The notes below the pieces were generated by a model. The model searched no databases. It was not told the origin of the DNA and saw only the letters and a list, made by a program, of their open reading frames with translations. 26,000 nt of DNA from Cristatella mucedo (lineage: Eukaryota; Bryozoa; Phylactolaemata; Cristatellidae), in assembly GCA_009760855.2 (NCBI GenBank), contig WPIO01000105.1:629001-655000 (forward strand). Direction: 5' to 3'. Positions 8,770-17,995 of this stretch are shown one piece after another (within the stretch, counting starts at the first letter, position 1; each line of letters opens with the position of its first letter). The position numbers were made by a program, and so were the translations under genes.

Positions 8770-10914
8770 ATAATAATAATAATGTACTTGACAAAGCACC
8801 CTCAGAGAACTTAATCTCTTTCTAGGCGCTTTACATTTGCTGCAAAGGGAAATGCAACTAAATGGTAAGTAAAACCATGCTTGAAAATAAAATGAATAAC
8901 ATGGTTAGATGTGACATGCACTGGGTCAGCTGGCAAATGTGGTTAGTGGCAGCATGCACAGTGTCAGCACACATAAGCACGTGAAGGAGGAATCACAGGG
9001 ACCCACTAAATGCTGTCCTAAATAGGTGTGTTTTTAGGTTCCTTTTAAATGTGGTCAGGTCAGGGGATGTTCTGACGCAGGTCTGGAGGGAGTTCCAGGC
9101 TTTGGGAGCATACGAACAAAATGCACGGGTCTCCAAAGGATTTGAGGTTTGTACGAGGTATTTCTAGACTGTTGGATTCCGAAAAGCAGGTGGTACGATG
9201 CTTGGCCTGATGGGGGAGTATATCTGAGAGATAGGCTGGAGCCATAGAATGAAGGGACCTAAAAGTGAGTGACAAAACCTTGAAGTCAATCCGTTGCTTG
9301 ACTGGTAGCCTGTGCAGGTCGGCAAGAAGTAGAGTAACGTGGCAACTGCGACGCTCACGACAGACAAGCCTAGCTGCAGAGTTTTGCACCAGCTGCAATC
9401 GCCTGATCGCACATGCTGGTAGCCCAGTAAGCAGTGAGTTGCATAAGTCGAGACAGGATGTCACGAATGCATGGACCAACTTAGACGTGGTATCCTTATC
9501 TAAACAAGCCCGAGTTTTAGCAATATTATGAAGCTGAAAATAGGAGGATTTGACTGTGGAGCTGATATGGTCGTCTACACACCCAACAAGAGGTCGCTTT
9601 GGAATATGACACCTAGATTTCGAGCTGATTCGACAGGAGATATGCTGGCAGAGCCAATTTTGAGCGTCAGCCTTTCTGATTTCTGAATCACACTGGGTTT
9701 GCCCATAACTAGTTAGTTTTGTCATCGTTTAGTTTAAGAAAATTTGCTGCCATCCATGTGCAGTTGTCATCAATGCATGCACCAAGTGAGTTTAGAGAAT
9801 TTGAGGTGCTCGAAGGCTGGGAGGGATCAAAGCAAAGGTACAACTGAGTGTCATCCGCATAGAAGTGAAAACCTAGATTGTGCTTGGCAATCACATCAGC
9901 AAGAGGGAGAGTATAAACCGTGAAAAGAACCGGACCTAGCACTGAGCCCTGAGGTACTCCCTGAGGTACTCCATACGTTTCTGGAGAGAGTAACTAACTA
10001 AATCAGCTGATTAAGCATCTTTGCCCCTTTCACGTCACCATACTCTCGGAGGAATCGAACCCGACTGACCTGATAGGAGTGTGCCTCACGGAACCACTGC
10101 AGAGCAGCAGTGTGCCAGTGATGCCCAGGCGAGATGTGTGACCGATGGAGTCAAAAGCTGCCGAAAGCTCAAGCAAAACTCTTGTCTGATCGATGGTATC
10201 ACAGCCATAAAGCTGGAGAGTTTTGTATAGCGAAAAAAGCGGCCGAGCATTCGGTAAACAGACTTCGTCTCAGCAAAGAGAAAGTGGGAAGTATAGCAGA
10301 GTTAGAGCAGTTGAGGTAGTGAGTAGCATAGAAGTAGCAGTTAGGACTGCTGAAAACGATGTGCATAGTCCTAGAGTAGAGTCCGTTGTAGTTCCACAGT
10401 CTAGGACCTGCAAGCAATTCTGTGACTCTTTGGACAGCTGATTTATTGTCCACACAGGACCTGAGGGCGCGAACAGGCTGAAACTGATGCACTTTGAGGA
10501 GAGGCCTGACTACAGCTTTTTTGAAAGGTGCTGGGACATGACCTGAGGCTAATGACATATTAATGATGTTAGTTATGCATGGCAGCAGCAGATCAATGCA
10601 ACGTAGGAGCAGGACAGTGGGAATAGGGTCAAGAAGACTTGTTGCGTTCTTTGATTGTGATACGAACTTTAGGGCTAGATCACTAGTGACCTTCTTAAAT
10701 GCAGACATTGAGGTGCAGCCAGGAACCGAGGAACAGCATTCTAGTGGGGAGGTTGTCATCGCAGGGATGGATTCCCTGATCTTGTCTATCTTCTGCACAA
10801 AGAATCGAGAGAAGCGGTCGGCTAGATCATCACAAGGATCATCAGGTGAGGAGCTAATCTGGGAACGGTTGATGAGATGGTTTATTGTCGACATCAGCAT
10901 TTTTGGATTGTGCA
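8770..10914 (-). mobile_element. LINE family B copy 1, 5'-truncated, RT to 3' tail (inner copy)
   Basis: Read on the minus strand, this copy begins in the linker upstream of the RT (INHLINRS, LADRFSRFFVQKIDKIRESI) and goes on to the RT fingers (SLASGHVPAPFKKAVVRPLLK). It is then broken by family-A sequence at 10491-10213, and resumes with [40 protein letters not shown] and FLKLNDDKT. The C-terminal part follows (9725-9060: SCLDLCNSLLTGLPAC, ADLHRLPVKQRIDFKVLSLTFRSLHSMAPAYL), then 3' UTR, hairpin and AAT tail. Frameshifts near 10000-10200 and a stop after DDKTN at about 9709 disable it. The endonuclease is absent. Confidence 0.85.
10213..10491 (-). mobile_element. LINE family A segment embedded in LINE B copy 1
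   Basis: On the minus strand this reads HQFQPVRALRSCVDNKSAV, AGPRLWN and ATHYLNCS...AILPTFSLL, the family-A C-terminal region. It stops at the AAACTCTCC position and lacks the final ~60 bases and the CATTA tail. It sits between the family-B fingers (PLLK) and motif A (ELSAAFD) and replaces the intervening family-B codons. The result is a single open frame of 238 codons (10915-10199) that is half B and half A. Confidence 0.75.
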
Positions 10915-10976
10915 TCTAGACGCTTCATATTTGCTGCAAAGGAAGCAAGATCGAATGGTTAGTTGTAGCATTCGCA
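10915..10976 (-). mobile_element. LINE family B copy 2, middle piece
   Basis: It continues the outer copy after the inner insertion: TCTAGACGCTTC, TTTGCTGCAAAGGAAGC and GAATGGTTAG follow the family-B 3' UTR in order. A plus-strand family-A 3' end then interrupts it. Confidence 0.7.
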
Positions 10977-11157
10977 ATCAACTGCTCTCCCGGCTCTGCT
11001 ACGTTTCTCACTTTTTCTTTGTTGCGTGAGACGAAGTCTGTTGGCTACCGAATGCGTACCGAAAGCCGCTTAGGCTCTGAGTGGGCTATACAAAATTCTC
11101 CTGCGTAACACTCACATAGTCTTTACGACTTTGTGGAGTTACAGACGGAGATACACA
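10977..11157 (+). mobile_element. LINE family A 3' fragment in LINE B copy 2
   Basis: It covers the last 180 bases of family A on the plus strand, from CAACTGCTCTCCCGGCTCTG through GAGTGGGCTATACAAAATTC and TTTGTGGAGTTACAGACGG to GATACA. The CATTA tail is degenerate or short. It lies inside the minus-strand family-B 3' UTR, whose sequence resumes at about 11157. It is 94% or so alike the A copy ending at 6003 by eye, so it is a comparatively young insertion. Confidence 0.78.
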
Positions 11158-11305
11158 ATATCATATTAAATAAACAACCAGAAAAACATGGCTAAGGGTG
11201 ACATGCAAAACGTCAGCATGCAAGTATGATTAGTGGCAGCATGAACAGTGTCAGCAGGCATAAGCACATATAGAACGAATCACAGGGACCCACTAAATGC
11301 CATGA
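11157..11305 (-). mobile_element. LINE family B copy 2, 5' piece
   Basis: AATATCAT, AACATGGCTAAGGGTGACATG, GATTAGTGGCAGCATGAACAG and ACAGGGACCCACTAAATGC follow the family-B 3' UTR in order. The copy is 5'-truncated near 11305. Confidence 0.75.
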
Positions 11306-11689
11306 TAAATAAATAATCTTATAGGTAGATTGGCATGAGGATGACAAGCCCATTTCGCTGTGCCTGAGTGCAATTGCTCGACCGTTGGATTGCTGATTTC
11401 ATCGTAGAGGTACGTCTATGCTCGTTTTCAGCTTCTTACAGGACGGCTTATAATAGCCAGTATGTTCTTTCTAGATCACGCGACATTCTCCGACGAGGCT
11501 GCATAACTACCTAGAATGCAATAACAAAAAACTAGATAGTCTGCATCTGTTGCCTTACTCTCTCTGTTCGCGACTGATAATCCTGCCTCCAGCGAAACTG
11601 GGTTCTCTGATTAACTGGTCCTAGTTCTGGCTCCGATTAATTAGGCATGACTTAAATAAAATAATAAATCCTAGCTGATTAAACACTCT

Positions 11690-11830
11690 CTTTTTGTATA
11701 GCAACAGAAGAGCCTCTATGGCTATCACCACTGCTTGTAGTGGCGATAAAGGATCGCCGACCGCAGGAATCGAGCCCACGATATCGAGACCGAGGTCAGG
11801 AAACAAAGCCTTACCTCGTGTGCCCTCACG
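11690..11830 (-). mobile_element. SINE family 2, second copy
   Basis: The minus strand has a B box GGCTCGATTCC (11776-11766), preceded by a tRNA-like arm and followed by GGCGATCCTTTATCGCC. The last is a 6-bp perfect stem (GGCGAT/ATCGCC) around a 5-nt loop. The 8344-8456 copy carries the same segment in decayed form. Confidence 0.62.
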
Positions 11831-12259
11831 GACTTCCCTAGCTATTCAGGGTGGTCCAAGTTCGGCATGATTTTTAACAAATGTAGAACGAAAGACTCTA
11901 CGTAGTTGAACGCTAATTATTTAGGTAAAAAAAGAACAGGAATGAGGACACTCCACCGTGTTGAGATTCAAAAGCCACGTGGCATGCCCCTATGGGGCAT
12001 GCTACATACATGATCAACTGGCACCAACAAGGTCAGGCCTCAGGCCAACCTTTGGATGCCTAAGGCCCTTTAAATGAATTATTGACTAAGCCACTGGATA
12101 TCACAAGGGAAAAAGATTGAGGTTTGCATGACGTTAACATCTCTGATTTGGGCATTTTGGCACTAATGCTAGCAGTGTGCAGTCCCTAACCAATCAGCGA
12201 TCCCTTCCACAATGTGGGCTGGCATGGACTCGCTAGGTTTCAGAGTTATATCGAAGGGC

Positions 12260-13110
12260 GTAGCCTGCCAAACCACGTGCATCTAGACCTATAATTAGGT
12301 CGGTGAAGTGATGTTACTGTGTGCAGCTCTCTCGGCTGAACCTGGTCCCATAGATGTTCAATCGGATGAAGGTGAAGGCTCTGACTCAGCCACCGAAAGA
12401 GCTTGAAATGAAGAACCATGTCAACAAACTGCAGAGCAAATTTAGCAGTATGCTTAGGATTTCCTTTGGAGTTGCCATTTGGAGTCCTATTGATAAATAA
12501 AATTAGTTCCGAGCCGTCGTTATGCACTTGGCAAAGCGGAGTGGTCTAGGATTTCTAGGTGGCCGTTACTTATACATAAAAATAAATATAATTCATTTAT
12601 ATAGCGCCCCAAAAGAACTTAATCTCTATTCAGGCGCTTCACAAATGCCTCGGGGCTCGAGCCCACGACCTCAGTCAGACCTAGGTCGGGGCGAGCACCT
12701 TAACCGCTAGACCAAACCAGCTTGACCCTCTATACAGTGAAATGTCCCAACACCGTCGGCTGTCAAGCCTCCCTAAACAAACCCTGATCGAGACATGTAA
12801 TTCACAGTATGCTGCAAACAGGCATCAGCATATGGTTTATCACTACAACCTCGAATTTAGGATCGACATTTTCAGCTACAATAAACAGTGAACATACTTT
12901 AGTCGGTAAAGAGTAGTCGCCTCCAATCTTCGATCGTCCAGGTCCTGTTCGGCTATGCCCACTCAAAGCAATGCTTCTTTGCAGGCTTTCATCAATAGCA
13001 GAGCTTTCCTTGCTACCCTTGCCATAAGCCCCATATTCGTCAAGCCTTTGCCTCACTGTATGGGCACTGGGGATCAGGCTGGTGCTAAGCTCGGATGTTT
13101 TAGCATGGAC
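12260..13110 (-). pseudogene. Tc1/mariner-like transposase relic, split by a SINE
   Basis: On the minus strand, from high to low coordinates, one reads HTVRQRLDEYGAYGKG (DNA-binding/linker), then in another frame RTWTIEDWRRLLFTD (before the first catalytic Asp), SGFV-stop-GGLTADGVGTFHCIE (the VWGG-I-xxxG-xG region), the SINE at 12722-12576, NPKHTAK and then HPIEHLWDQ (third catalytic area). These are the standard landmarks of Tc1-like DDE/D transposases in the right order. Stops and frameshifts occur throughout, so it is long dead. Terminal inverted repeats were not found with confidence. Confidence 0.78.
12576..12722 (-). mobile_element. SINE family 1 (tRNA head, LINE-B-like tail)
   Basis: On the minus strand a tRNA-like head has an A box (TGGTCTAGCGG, 12714-12704) and a B box (GGCTCGAGCCC, within 12653-12664) at normal spacing for Pol III. 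The tail carries AGCGCC...AGAGATTAAGTTC...GGGCGCT and then an AT-rich end. The tail closely resembles the family-B LINE 3' end. It sits inside the Tc1-like transposase relic, between its first and second catalytic regions. Confidence 0.78.
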
Positions 13111-13611
13111 TCAAGTAGGTGCAAAACAGGCCTACAGGCACTCAATTTTCACGAGCCGATCATCCAGATTGTTAAAGGCCCAAAGGAGTCCAAGGCGAAG
13201 GCCAATTCTTCATCGTTCCTAGCTCGGACATTTCCTGAAAGTTACACCGGACAGCTTTCAGCTTTCTCATTTATCTCCAGCTTCCTAGTGGTCTCTCGAC
13301 TGCTAACCTTCCTAAAAAGGAAAGACTAAAAGTGGCCTCCACAAAATAGCCTTCCCTTGCCACAGATGCTAGTACTTCACGCACGTGTCGACACAGATTT
13401 CCGGCTCTGACCAAGGCTCCAGGTTGTCAGCCCAATTTCCCTATAGCCCCTCAAGATTACACCACACGTTCTATTAGTCAAATATCGGCTGCAAATGGAA
13501 CACGTGTGAAAAAGTGATGCTCGTCCTGTTGTTATATTTAAAGGCACAGGCACACTGCAGATGTGTTTTGCTAGCAGCTCTCTCTAGCGTTATTACAGCA
13601 CAATATGTCTT

Positions 13612-14285
13612 TATAATAATAATAATACACTTGATATAGCACCCTCAGAGAACTCAATCTCGTTCTAGGTACTTTACATTTGCTGCAAAGGAATCAAGCA
13701 TCCCTATTTTCAGCAACCTAACTTTGCTAGCTAAAATTCGGGAGCGCTTAGACAGGGATAGTACATCCAAATTAAGCAATGCATTTGTGACACCACGTCT
13801 CTGCTTCTGTAACTTACCGATTGCTGGTCAAGCTGCCTGTGCAATCGGGAGCTTACAGTCGGCACAAAACTCTACAGTTAGGTTTATCTGTCGCAAGTGT
13901 AACGATGGCCACACCACACCATTTCTCACCGTCCACCACTGCCTCCCAATCAACCAGCATGTTGACTTCAAGGCTCTGTCGCCCTCTTTTAGGTCCCTTT
14001 ATTTTCCGGCCCCAGCCTACCTATCAGAAGAACTACTCACCTGCCAGGTTAGGCATGGTACCACCTGCTTTTCACACGACTCAAACCGTGTAGCTAGACC
14101 TCAAACTAACCTAAAACCCTTTGAAGACCATATTTAATTTGCACCTAAAAACGATCTGATTTCTCAATGTATTTGCTGGGTCCTCGAGATTCATCCTTTG
14201 AGTGCTTATGTGTACTGACACAGTGCATGTCGCCACTAACCACATCTACATATTGATACAGTGCATGTTTCCATTAGCCACTTGA
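13612..14285. mobile_element. LINE family B copy with inverted 5' part
   Basis: 13612-13698 is the family-B 3' end on the minus strand, with AAT tail, hairpin and the TTTGCTGCAAAGG box. From about 13702 the strand flips: the plus strand reads LAKIRERLDRDSTSKL, AFVTPRL, FRSLYFPAPAYLSE and GTTCFSHDSNR, the family-B C-terminal region, and then its 3' UTR to about 14285. The end of the inverted piece lies roughly 55 bases upstream of where the 3' piece begins in a normal element, with the junction at the 5' side. This is the classic geometry of twin priming. Confidence 0.78.
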
Positions 14286-14380
14286 TCAGGTTGCAGGTTT
14301 GCATTGAGCCAAAAATGAACGAGGTAAGAATTGAATTGTGGAGCACTTATTCATCGGCTAGTTTAATATATGATCAGTCT

Positions 14381-14522
14381 TAATATAATAATTCATTTGT
14401 ATAGCTCCCTAAGAGAAATTAATCTCTATTCAGGTGCTTCACATATGCCTCGGGGCTCCAGCCCAAGATCTCAGCCAGAGCTTGGTCAGGGCTAGCGCCT
14501 TAACCACTTGACCAAAACCAGT
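14381..14522 (-). mobile_element. SINE family 1, second copy
   Basis: It matches the 12576-12722 copy over its full length, with the head (TGGTCAAGTGG A box; GGGCTCCAGCC in place of the B box, one position less perfect) and the tail hairpin region. It is slightly more diverged. Confidence 0.75.
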
Positions 14523-15500
14523 CTACACCATTTATTCACAAGCAGTCGAAGATGAAGCTGAGGTCAGATCAGGTAGGCTACCAGGCAGGCAGAGATGAGC
14601 CCAACTGGAAAGGAGAGAATGAAGAATTTTCTATGACCAAAATGCATGGGGATGGCAACGAAACATCCTGCGGTCTCCACAGCTGGCCTGAACTACACTA
14701 GCAAGCCGGATGGCTAGCTAAACAGATTCATTTAGGCTGATTCCCCCAGAGTCAATGGTTCCTAAATTTCCTCCGAAATCGGGGATAACGCGACTATTTG
14801 AACATTATAAATAACACATACACTATTGGGGCCGAACTGGCCATCTGCCAACAAAATCGTTGAACAATGTAGGAATGGCTTTGCTGTTAAATAACAAATA
14901 ACTAAAAACTCAGAATCGAGCACCGTCAAAGGAATAAGGATCTTTTGGATGAGTGATCGATACATCAACGGGGCACTGGTGTGGGGGCTGAAAGATATAT
15001 AATCCCCCGCAGCAGCTTTTCTTTTTTAGGTCGGAGCTACTCACCAGTTACTGGACAGTAACTATCTCAACTTCTACAGCTAGTTTGCATATTCTAGACA
15101 TGGCAATTTTTAGAGACAATACAACCACTGCTAAGGACTTGCAGTGCTTGATCTTTTATAGCACAGAGATTCAAGGCAAATCTTAAGCAGCACCTGTGTT
15201 TGTCAGGCTCAGTGTGTCCATGACGATGCATGGGGTCTTCGGATACCCCGAGGTGCTCGAGGTGCACTGACAGCAAAATAGACCTAATTTTAGCATACAT
15301 AATCAATGCTGTGCAGATATGGTAAGAAAAGGAAGATGTCATAAGAGTACACAAGAAACGCTATTATAATTTATATCTTTTGTCTGCTTTTGGGCACAAA
15401 CGCTAGGTAATGCCTTGGCTTCAGATTGGGCACTGCTTAACCAACTAAGAAAGGCAGGATGAATCTATTTGTAATCCCCATGCTTTCTTGAAAAGGATAT
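14523..15500. other. Unassigned IAP intron sequence
   Basis: The longest frame (15354-15094, minus, 86 codons) has no recognisable domain. I see no transposon fragment between the SINE and the family-A tail. Confidence 0.45.
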
Positions 15501-15905
15501 CGTAATGTAATGTAATGTAATGTATCTTCATCTGCAACTCCACAAGGCCACAAAGACCATGTGAGCGTAACTCAGGAGAGTTTTGTATAGCTCACTCAAA
15601 GCCTAAGCAACTTTCCGTACACAGTGGTTAGCCAACAGACTTCACCTCATGCAACAAAGAGAAAGTGAGAAGTATAGCTGAGTCAGGAGAGCAGCTGAGG
15701 TAGTGAGTAGCAGCACAGGAAGGCTGGTTAAGGACATACCGCGGTCGGCAGCAGGAGAGTAGATGTCGTTAAGAAAGAATTATAAAGGTGAGTTCTACAG
15801 TCTAAGACCTACAGAGCAAAAACTTCTATCGCCAAAGGTCTTCGAGCAAAGGAACAAAACAGCTAAAATTGTGGTACACAGGATTAAAAGCAACAATGAT
15901 GTTGA
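15501..15905 (-). mobile_element. LINE family A, 5'-truncated copy
   Basis: A TAATG repeat (15502-15523) marks the 3' tail on the minus strand. The 3' UTR (CAACTCCACAAGGCCACAAAG), the C-terminal coding region and the GACCTACAGAGC box follow, and the match fades near 15905. Several frameshifts are present; the plus-strand ORF at 15763-15951 is a shadow. Confidence 0.8.
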
Positions 15906-16424
15906 GCTAAAGGTGCCTATTCTCCTTCAAGGCATAGATTTAAGGGTTTGAGGTCATTTTAGGGCTTAGCCATGCTTCCAATTTTTCTTGACTAGCAGTC
16001 ACAGATAATCGATTGAACTGCATCTTAGCTCCAGAACTAGTTTTGTATTGCTATTTGCAGGTTTAAGCAGTCGCATTAACTCTTAGGAAAAAACTTTACG
16101 GAATCATCACATTCGGCACGACTTTCTCGATGAAGAGTAGCTTTCCATTCGGCATGATTAGTATATAAATGCAAACAGTCTTTGTTACAACCAATCCCAG
16201 TCAGCACTTCCAACAAGCTCTAATAGCAGAGATGCATTATCCATACATACTGGTACGTGAAGCAGGTAGGAATGATACCGAAAGGCATGCTCTAGCAGTT
16301 AAAAATAGCAAGGTAGTTCTCGGCATAAAAAAACCAAAATGTCCAGAAAGCAAGAACAACCTGAAGAGAAAACTCGCTTCGCCCAAGATTACAGAGCTGA
16401 CCCTATATCGCCAGTATAAAATAA

Positions 16425-16515
16425 TAAATAAATAAATATTTGTATAGAGCCCTAAGAGAACTTTATCACGATCCCGTTTCTGTGCATGTGTCAAAGGGCT
16501 CAAGCCCACGACCTT
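16425..16515 (-). mobile_element. SINE family 1, decayed copy
   Basis: An AATAAATAAATA tail, TTGTATAGAGCCCTAAGAGAACTT and GGGCTCAAGCCCACGACCTTAG follow family 1 in order. The middle has diverged (around 16465-16495) and the A-box end is lost. Confidence 0.55.
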
Positions 16516-16834
16516 AGTCGTTAAAGCAAGCACACAGCCCTTGGGCAGCTGGCCAGCTACTACAGGATATAGCTCAGTATAAGGAAGATGTGAAAGACAG
16601 CCTATGAACACAGCCCATGCAAGCCGAGCAATAGCAGTGGTGCATGCAGCAGGTCGATTCGCAGAACCAGCGTGCCTATCCAGGAAACGAGCATGCAGCA
16701 GCTGGGGAGAACAGCAGCATTAGCTCCGAAGATCACGCTGAGCCCCGGGGTGTAGCTGCAGACTGACCGAAGCGATTGATCAGCTGATGAGATGGCAGCA
16801 GAAGGCAGCTGTTAAAAGAGGAAACTTTGCTCAC

Positions 16835-16981
16835 CAGGCAGAGGCACATTGCTGGTTCGATGTCCACAAGCGAATGGACAGGCCGGAGAGATGCGCTGAT
16901 GCTGCTCTAAGGCACGGTCGCCCGGGCTCCAGCTATGAACCACCAGGTTGCAGAAGGCACACTGGACTCTGTCGTCACCCA
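16835..16981 (-). CDS. IAP-like gene, exon 2: zinc-binding half of BIR1
   Basis: This 147-nt exon encodes GDDRVQCAFC, then SWSPGDRALEQH, then SPACPF. The spacing is exactly C-x2-C-x16-H-x6-C, the zinc ligand pattern of BIR domains, and the G-D after the tryptophan is also conserved. The GDxAxxxHxxxSPxC pattern resembles first BIR domains of XIAP/cIAP proteins more than BIR3. The acceptor is GGGACAG at 16982-16983; an in-frame alternative 12 nt upstream would start the exon at 16993 and add four residues. The donor is CCTG/GTGAGC. The exon begins and ends in phase 1, fitting both neighbours. With exon 1 it forms a BIR of normal length if the 16981 acceptor is used. No stop or missing zinc ligand is seen, so this domain looks functional. 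Confidence 0.85.
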
Positions 16982-17654
16982 CTGTCCCAGCTCCTGCAGA
17001 GGCAGGCAGAATTTTACAATCACTTGCACTACGCTATCTTGAATAACGGCTGCTGCATTTCAGCAGCTAAGCCATTCCATACACCAGCCAGTCGACAACA
17101 GTGGCATATTGTGAAGATTTAGTATTTAATATTTTAATATTTAATATTTAATAGTATATGCTAATCCCGGCATTAGCAGAACCGAATTCACTTCATTCAA
17201 TCGGCGATTTTCGCTACAAAAATTTAGCTCAAAACGATTGCTCACACTTCAGCAGGGTATGACTTTAAACCTCAAAAAATTGAACTGTTTCCTCGTGGCT
17301 TTAGACAATCACCTAGTTAAACGCACACCCCAGATCCACACCCCTCCAGCTGTCGACTGGCGACTGGGCAACAGTATGGCAAGAGCTCTGACACATTAAA
17401 CGATCACAGGAGAAACCATATCCATAAGTTATACAATGTCTTGCTATTATGCTGCTCGTAGTTAATAGTTTATTTGTAGACACACACTGTAGTCACTGCC
17501 AAAACTGAACCCGAAAAGTTCTACAACCAGGATAACAACAGCAATGCTTGTAAGGAGGCCACAGTGGTGTGAATGCTTTCTCCAGACAGCAGCCGATGCT
17601 GAAGACAAGACCCCTGGCCAAACACTGAAACCACATGGAACAAATTATGCATAC
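16836..17654 (-). other. IAP intron 1
   Basis: GT at 17654-17653 and the acceptor AG at 16983-16982 bound this intron of roughly 670 nt (the first 146 nt of the listed span are exon 2). It contains an AT-rich block at 17107-17155 of repeated ATTTAATATT-like units. No coding sequence is recognised. An ORF on the opposite strand at 16787-17122 is a shadow of exon 2. Confidence 0.55.
17107..17155. repeat. AT-rich repeat in IAP intron 1
   Basis: Repeated TATTTAATATT-like units, about 45 bases, immediately upstream (by window coordinate) of unique sequence. Confidence 0.7.
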
Positions 17655-17757
17655 CTTTGCGGAAGAAACCTGCTCGAGCAAGCTCCCGTGGTGAAATGCA
17701 GTGCTCGGGTGCCCAACTGTTCACGAACGTGTGCAACCTAGTGGCTTCATCGTTCAT
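17655..17757 (-). CDS. IAP-like gene, exon 1: N-terminal half of BIR1
   Basis: This exon encodes the start of an inhibitor-of-apoptosis protein. BIR domains bind caspases or IAP-binding-motif peptides in the cytoplasm. The 34 residues include RLHTFVNSW and SPRELARAGFF, which match the opening of BIR domains (R-L-x-T-F ... W-P ... S-x-x-x-L-A-x-A-G-F). The exon ends at a clean donor (AAAG/GTATGC) in phase 1, just after the GFF turn. The ATG at 17757 has a purine at -3. The frame stays open upstream of it, so an acceptor (CTGTAG at about 17784) and an earlier coding exon remain possible. Joining to the next exon restores a full BIR fold. BIR identity is firm from motif reading; the exact start is inferred. 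Confidence 0.72.
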
Positions 17758-17886
17758 GTCCTTCCTGGCTCCAGTACTACAGGTCTCCGACGATTGAATG
17801 CAGGAAAACCGATACCAAAGAGTAGCAGGGACTAGTGCTGACTCTCCAGTCGTAGGCAGAGCAGAGAAGATCAGCTGCAGCCCTGA

Positions 17887-17908
17887 AGCAAAGAAAGAAA
17901 GAAAGAAA
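17887..17908. repeat. GAAA microsatellite
   Basis: Five GAAA units, purine-only on the plus strand. Confidence 0.8.
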
Positions 17909-17995
17909 TGACAGCAGTTGCTGCAAATCACGAGACACAGTGCCTAGTCACCTGGCCCTGGCATCCGGTTACATATAGTAGTTGCAACATAGGCC

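Larger units (their letters stand above)
7218..16834 (-). other. IAP intron 2, filled with transposons
   Basis: This interval separates exon 2 and exon 3 of the BIR gene. It holds two nested family-B LINEs, three family-A fragments, an inverted family-B copy, five SINE copies and a Tc1-like pseudogene. No further BIR, UBA, CARD or RING motif was recognised on the minus strand. The splice junctions at both ends are compatible in phase, so a single intron is the simplest reading, but an unrecognised small exon cannot be ruled out. Confidence 0.5.

Noticed and set aside
10020-10100. tRNA-like T-arm (GGGTTCGATTCC on the minus strand) inside LINE B copy 1
   Set aside because: Looks like a SINE B box, but the A box is poor and the surrounding codons (ALQWF, then [10 protein letters not shown]) fit the LINE RT. 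Treated as coincidence, though a small insertion here is possible.
12955-13329. 124-codon plus-strand frame
   Set aside because: It is antisense to the Tc1-like transposase relic and carries no domain.
16787-17122. 111-codon plus-strand frame
   Set aside because: It is antisense to IAP exon 2, which has an exact BIR zinc pattern.
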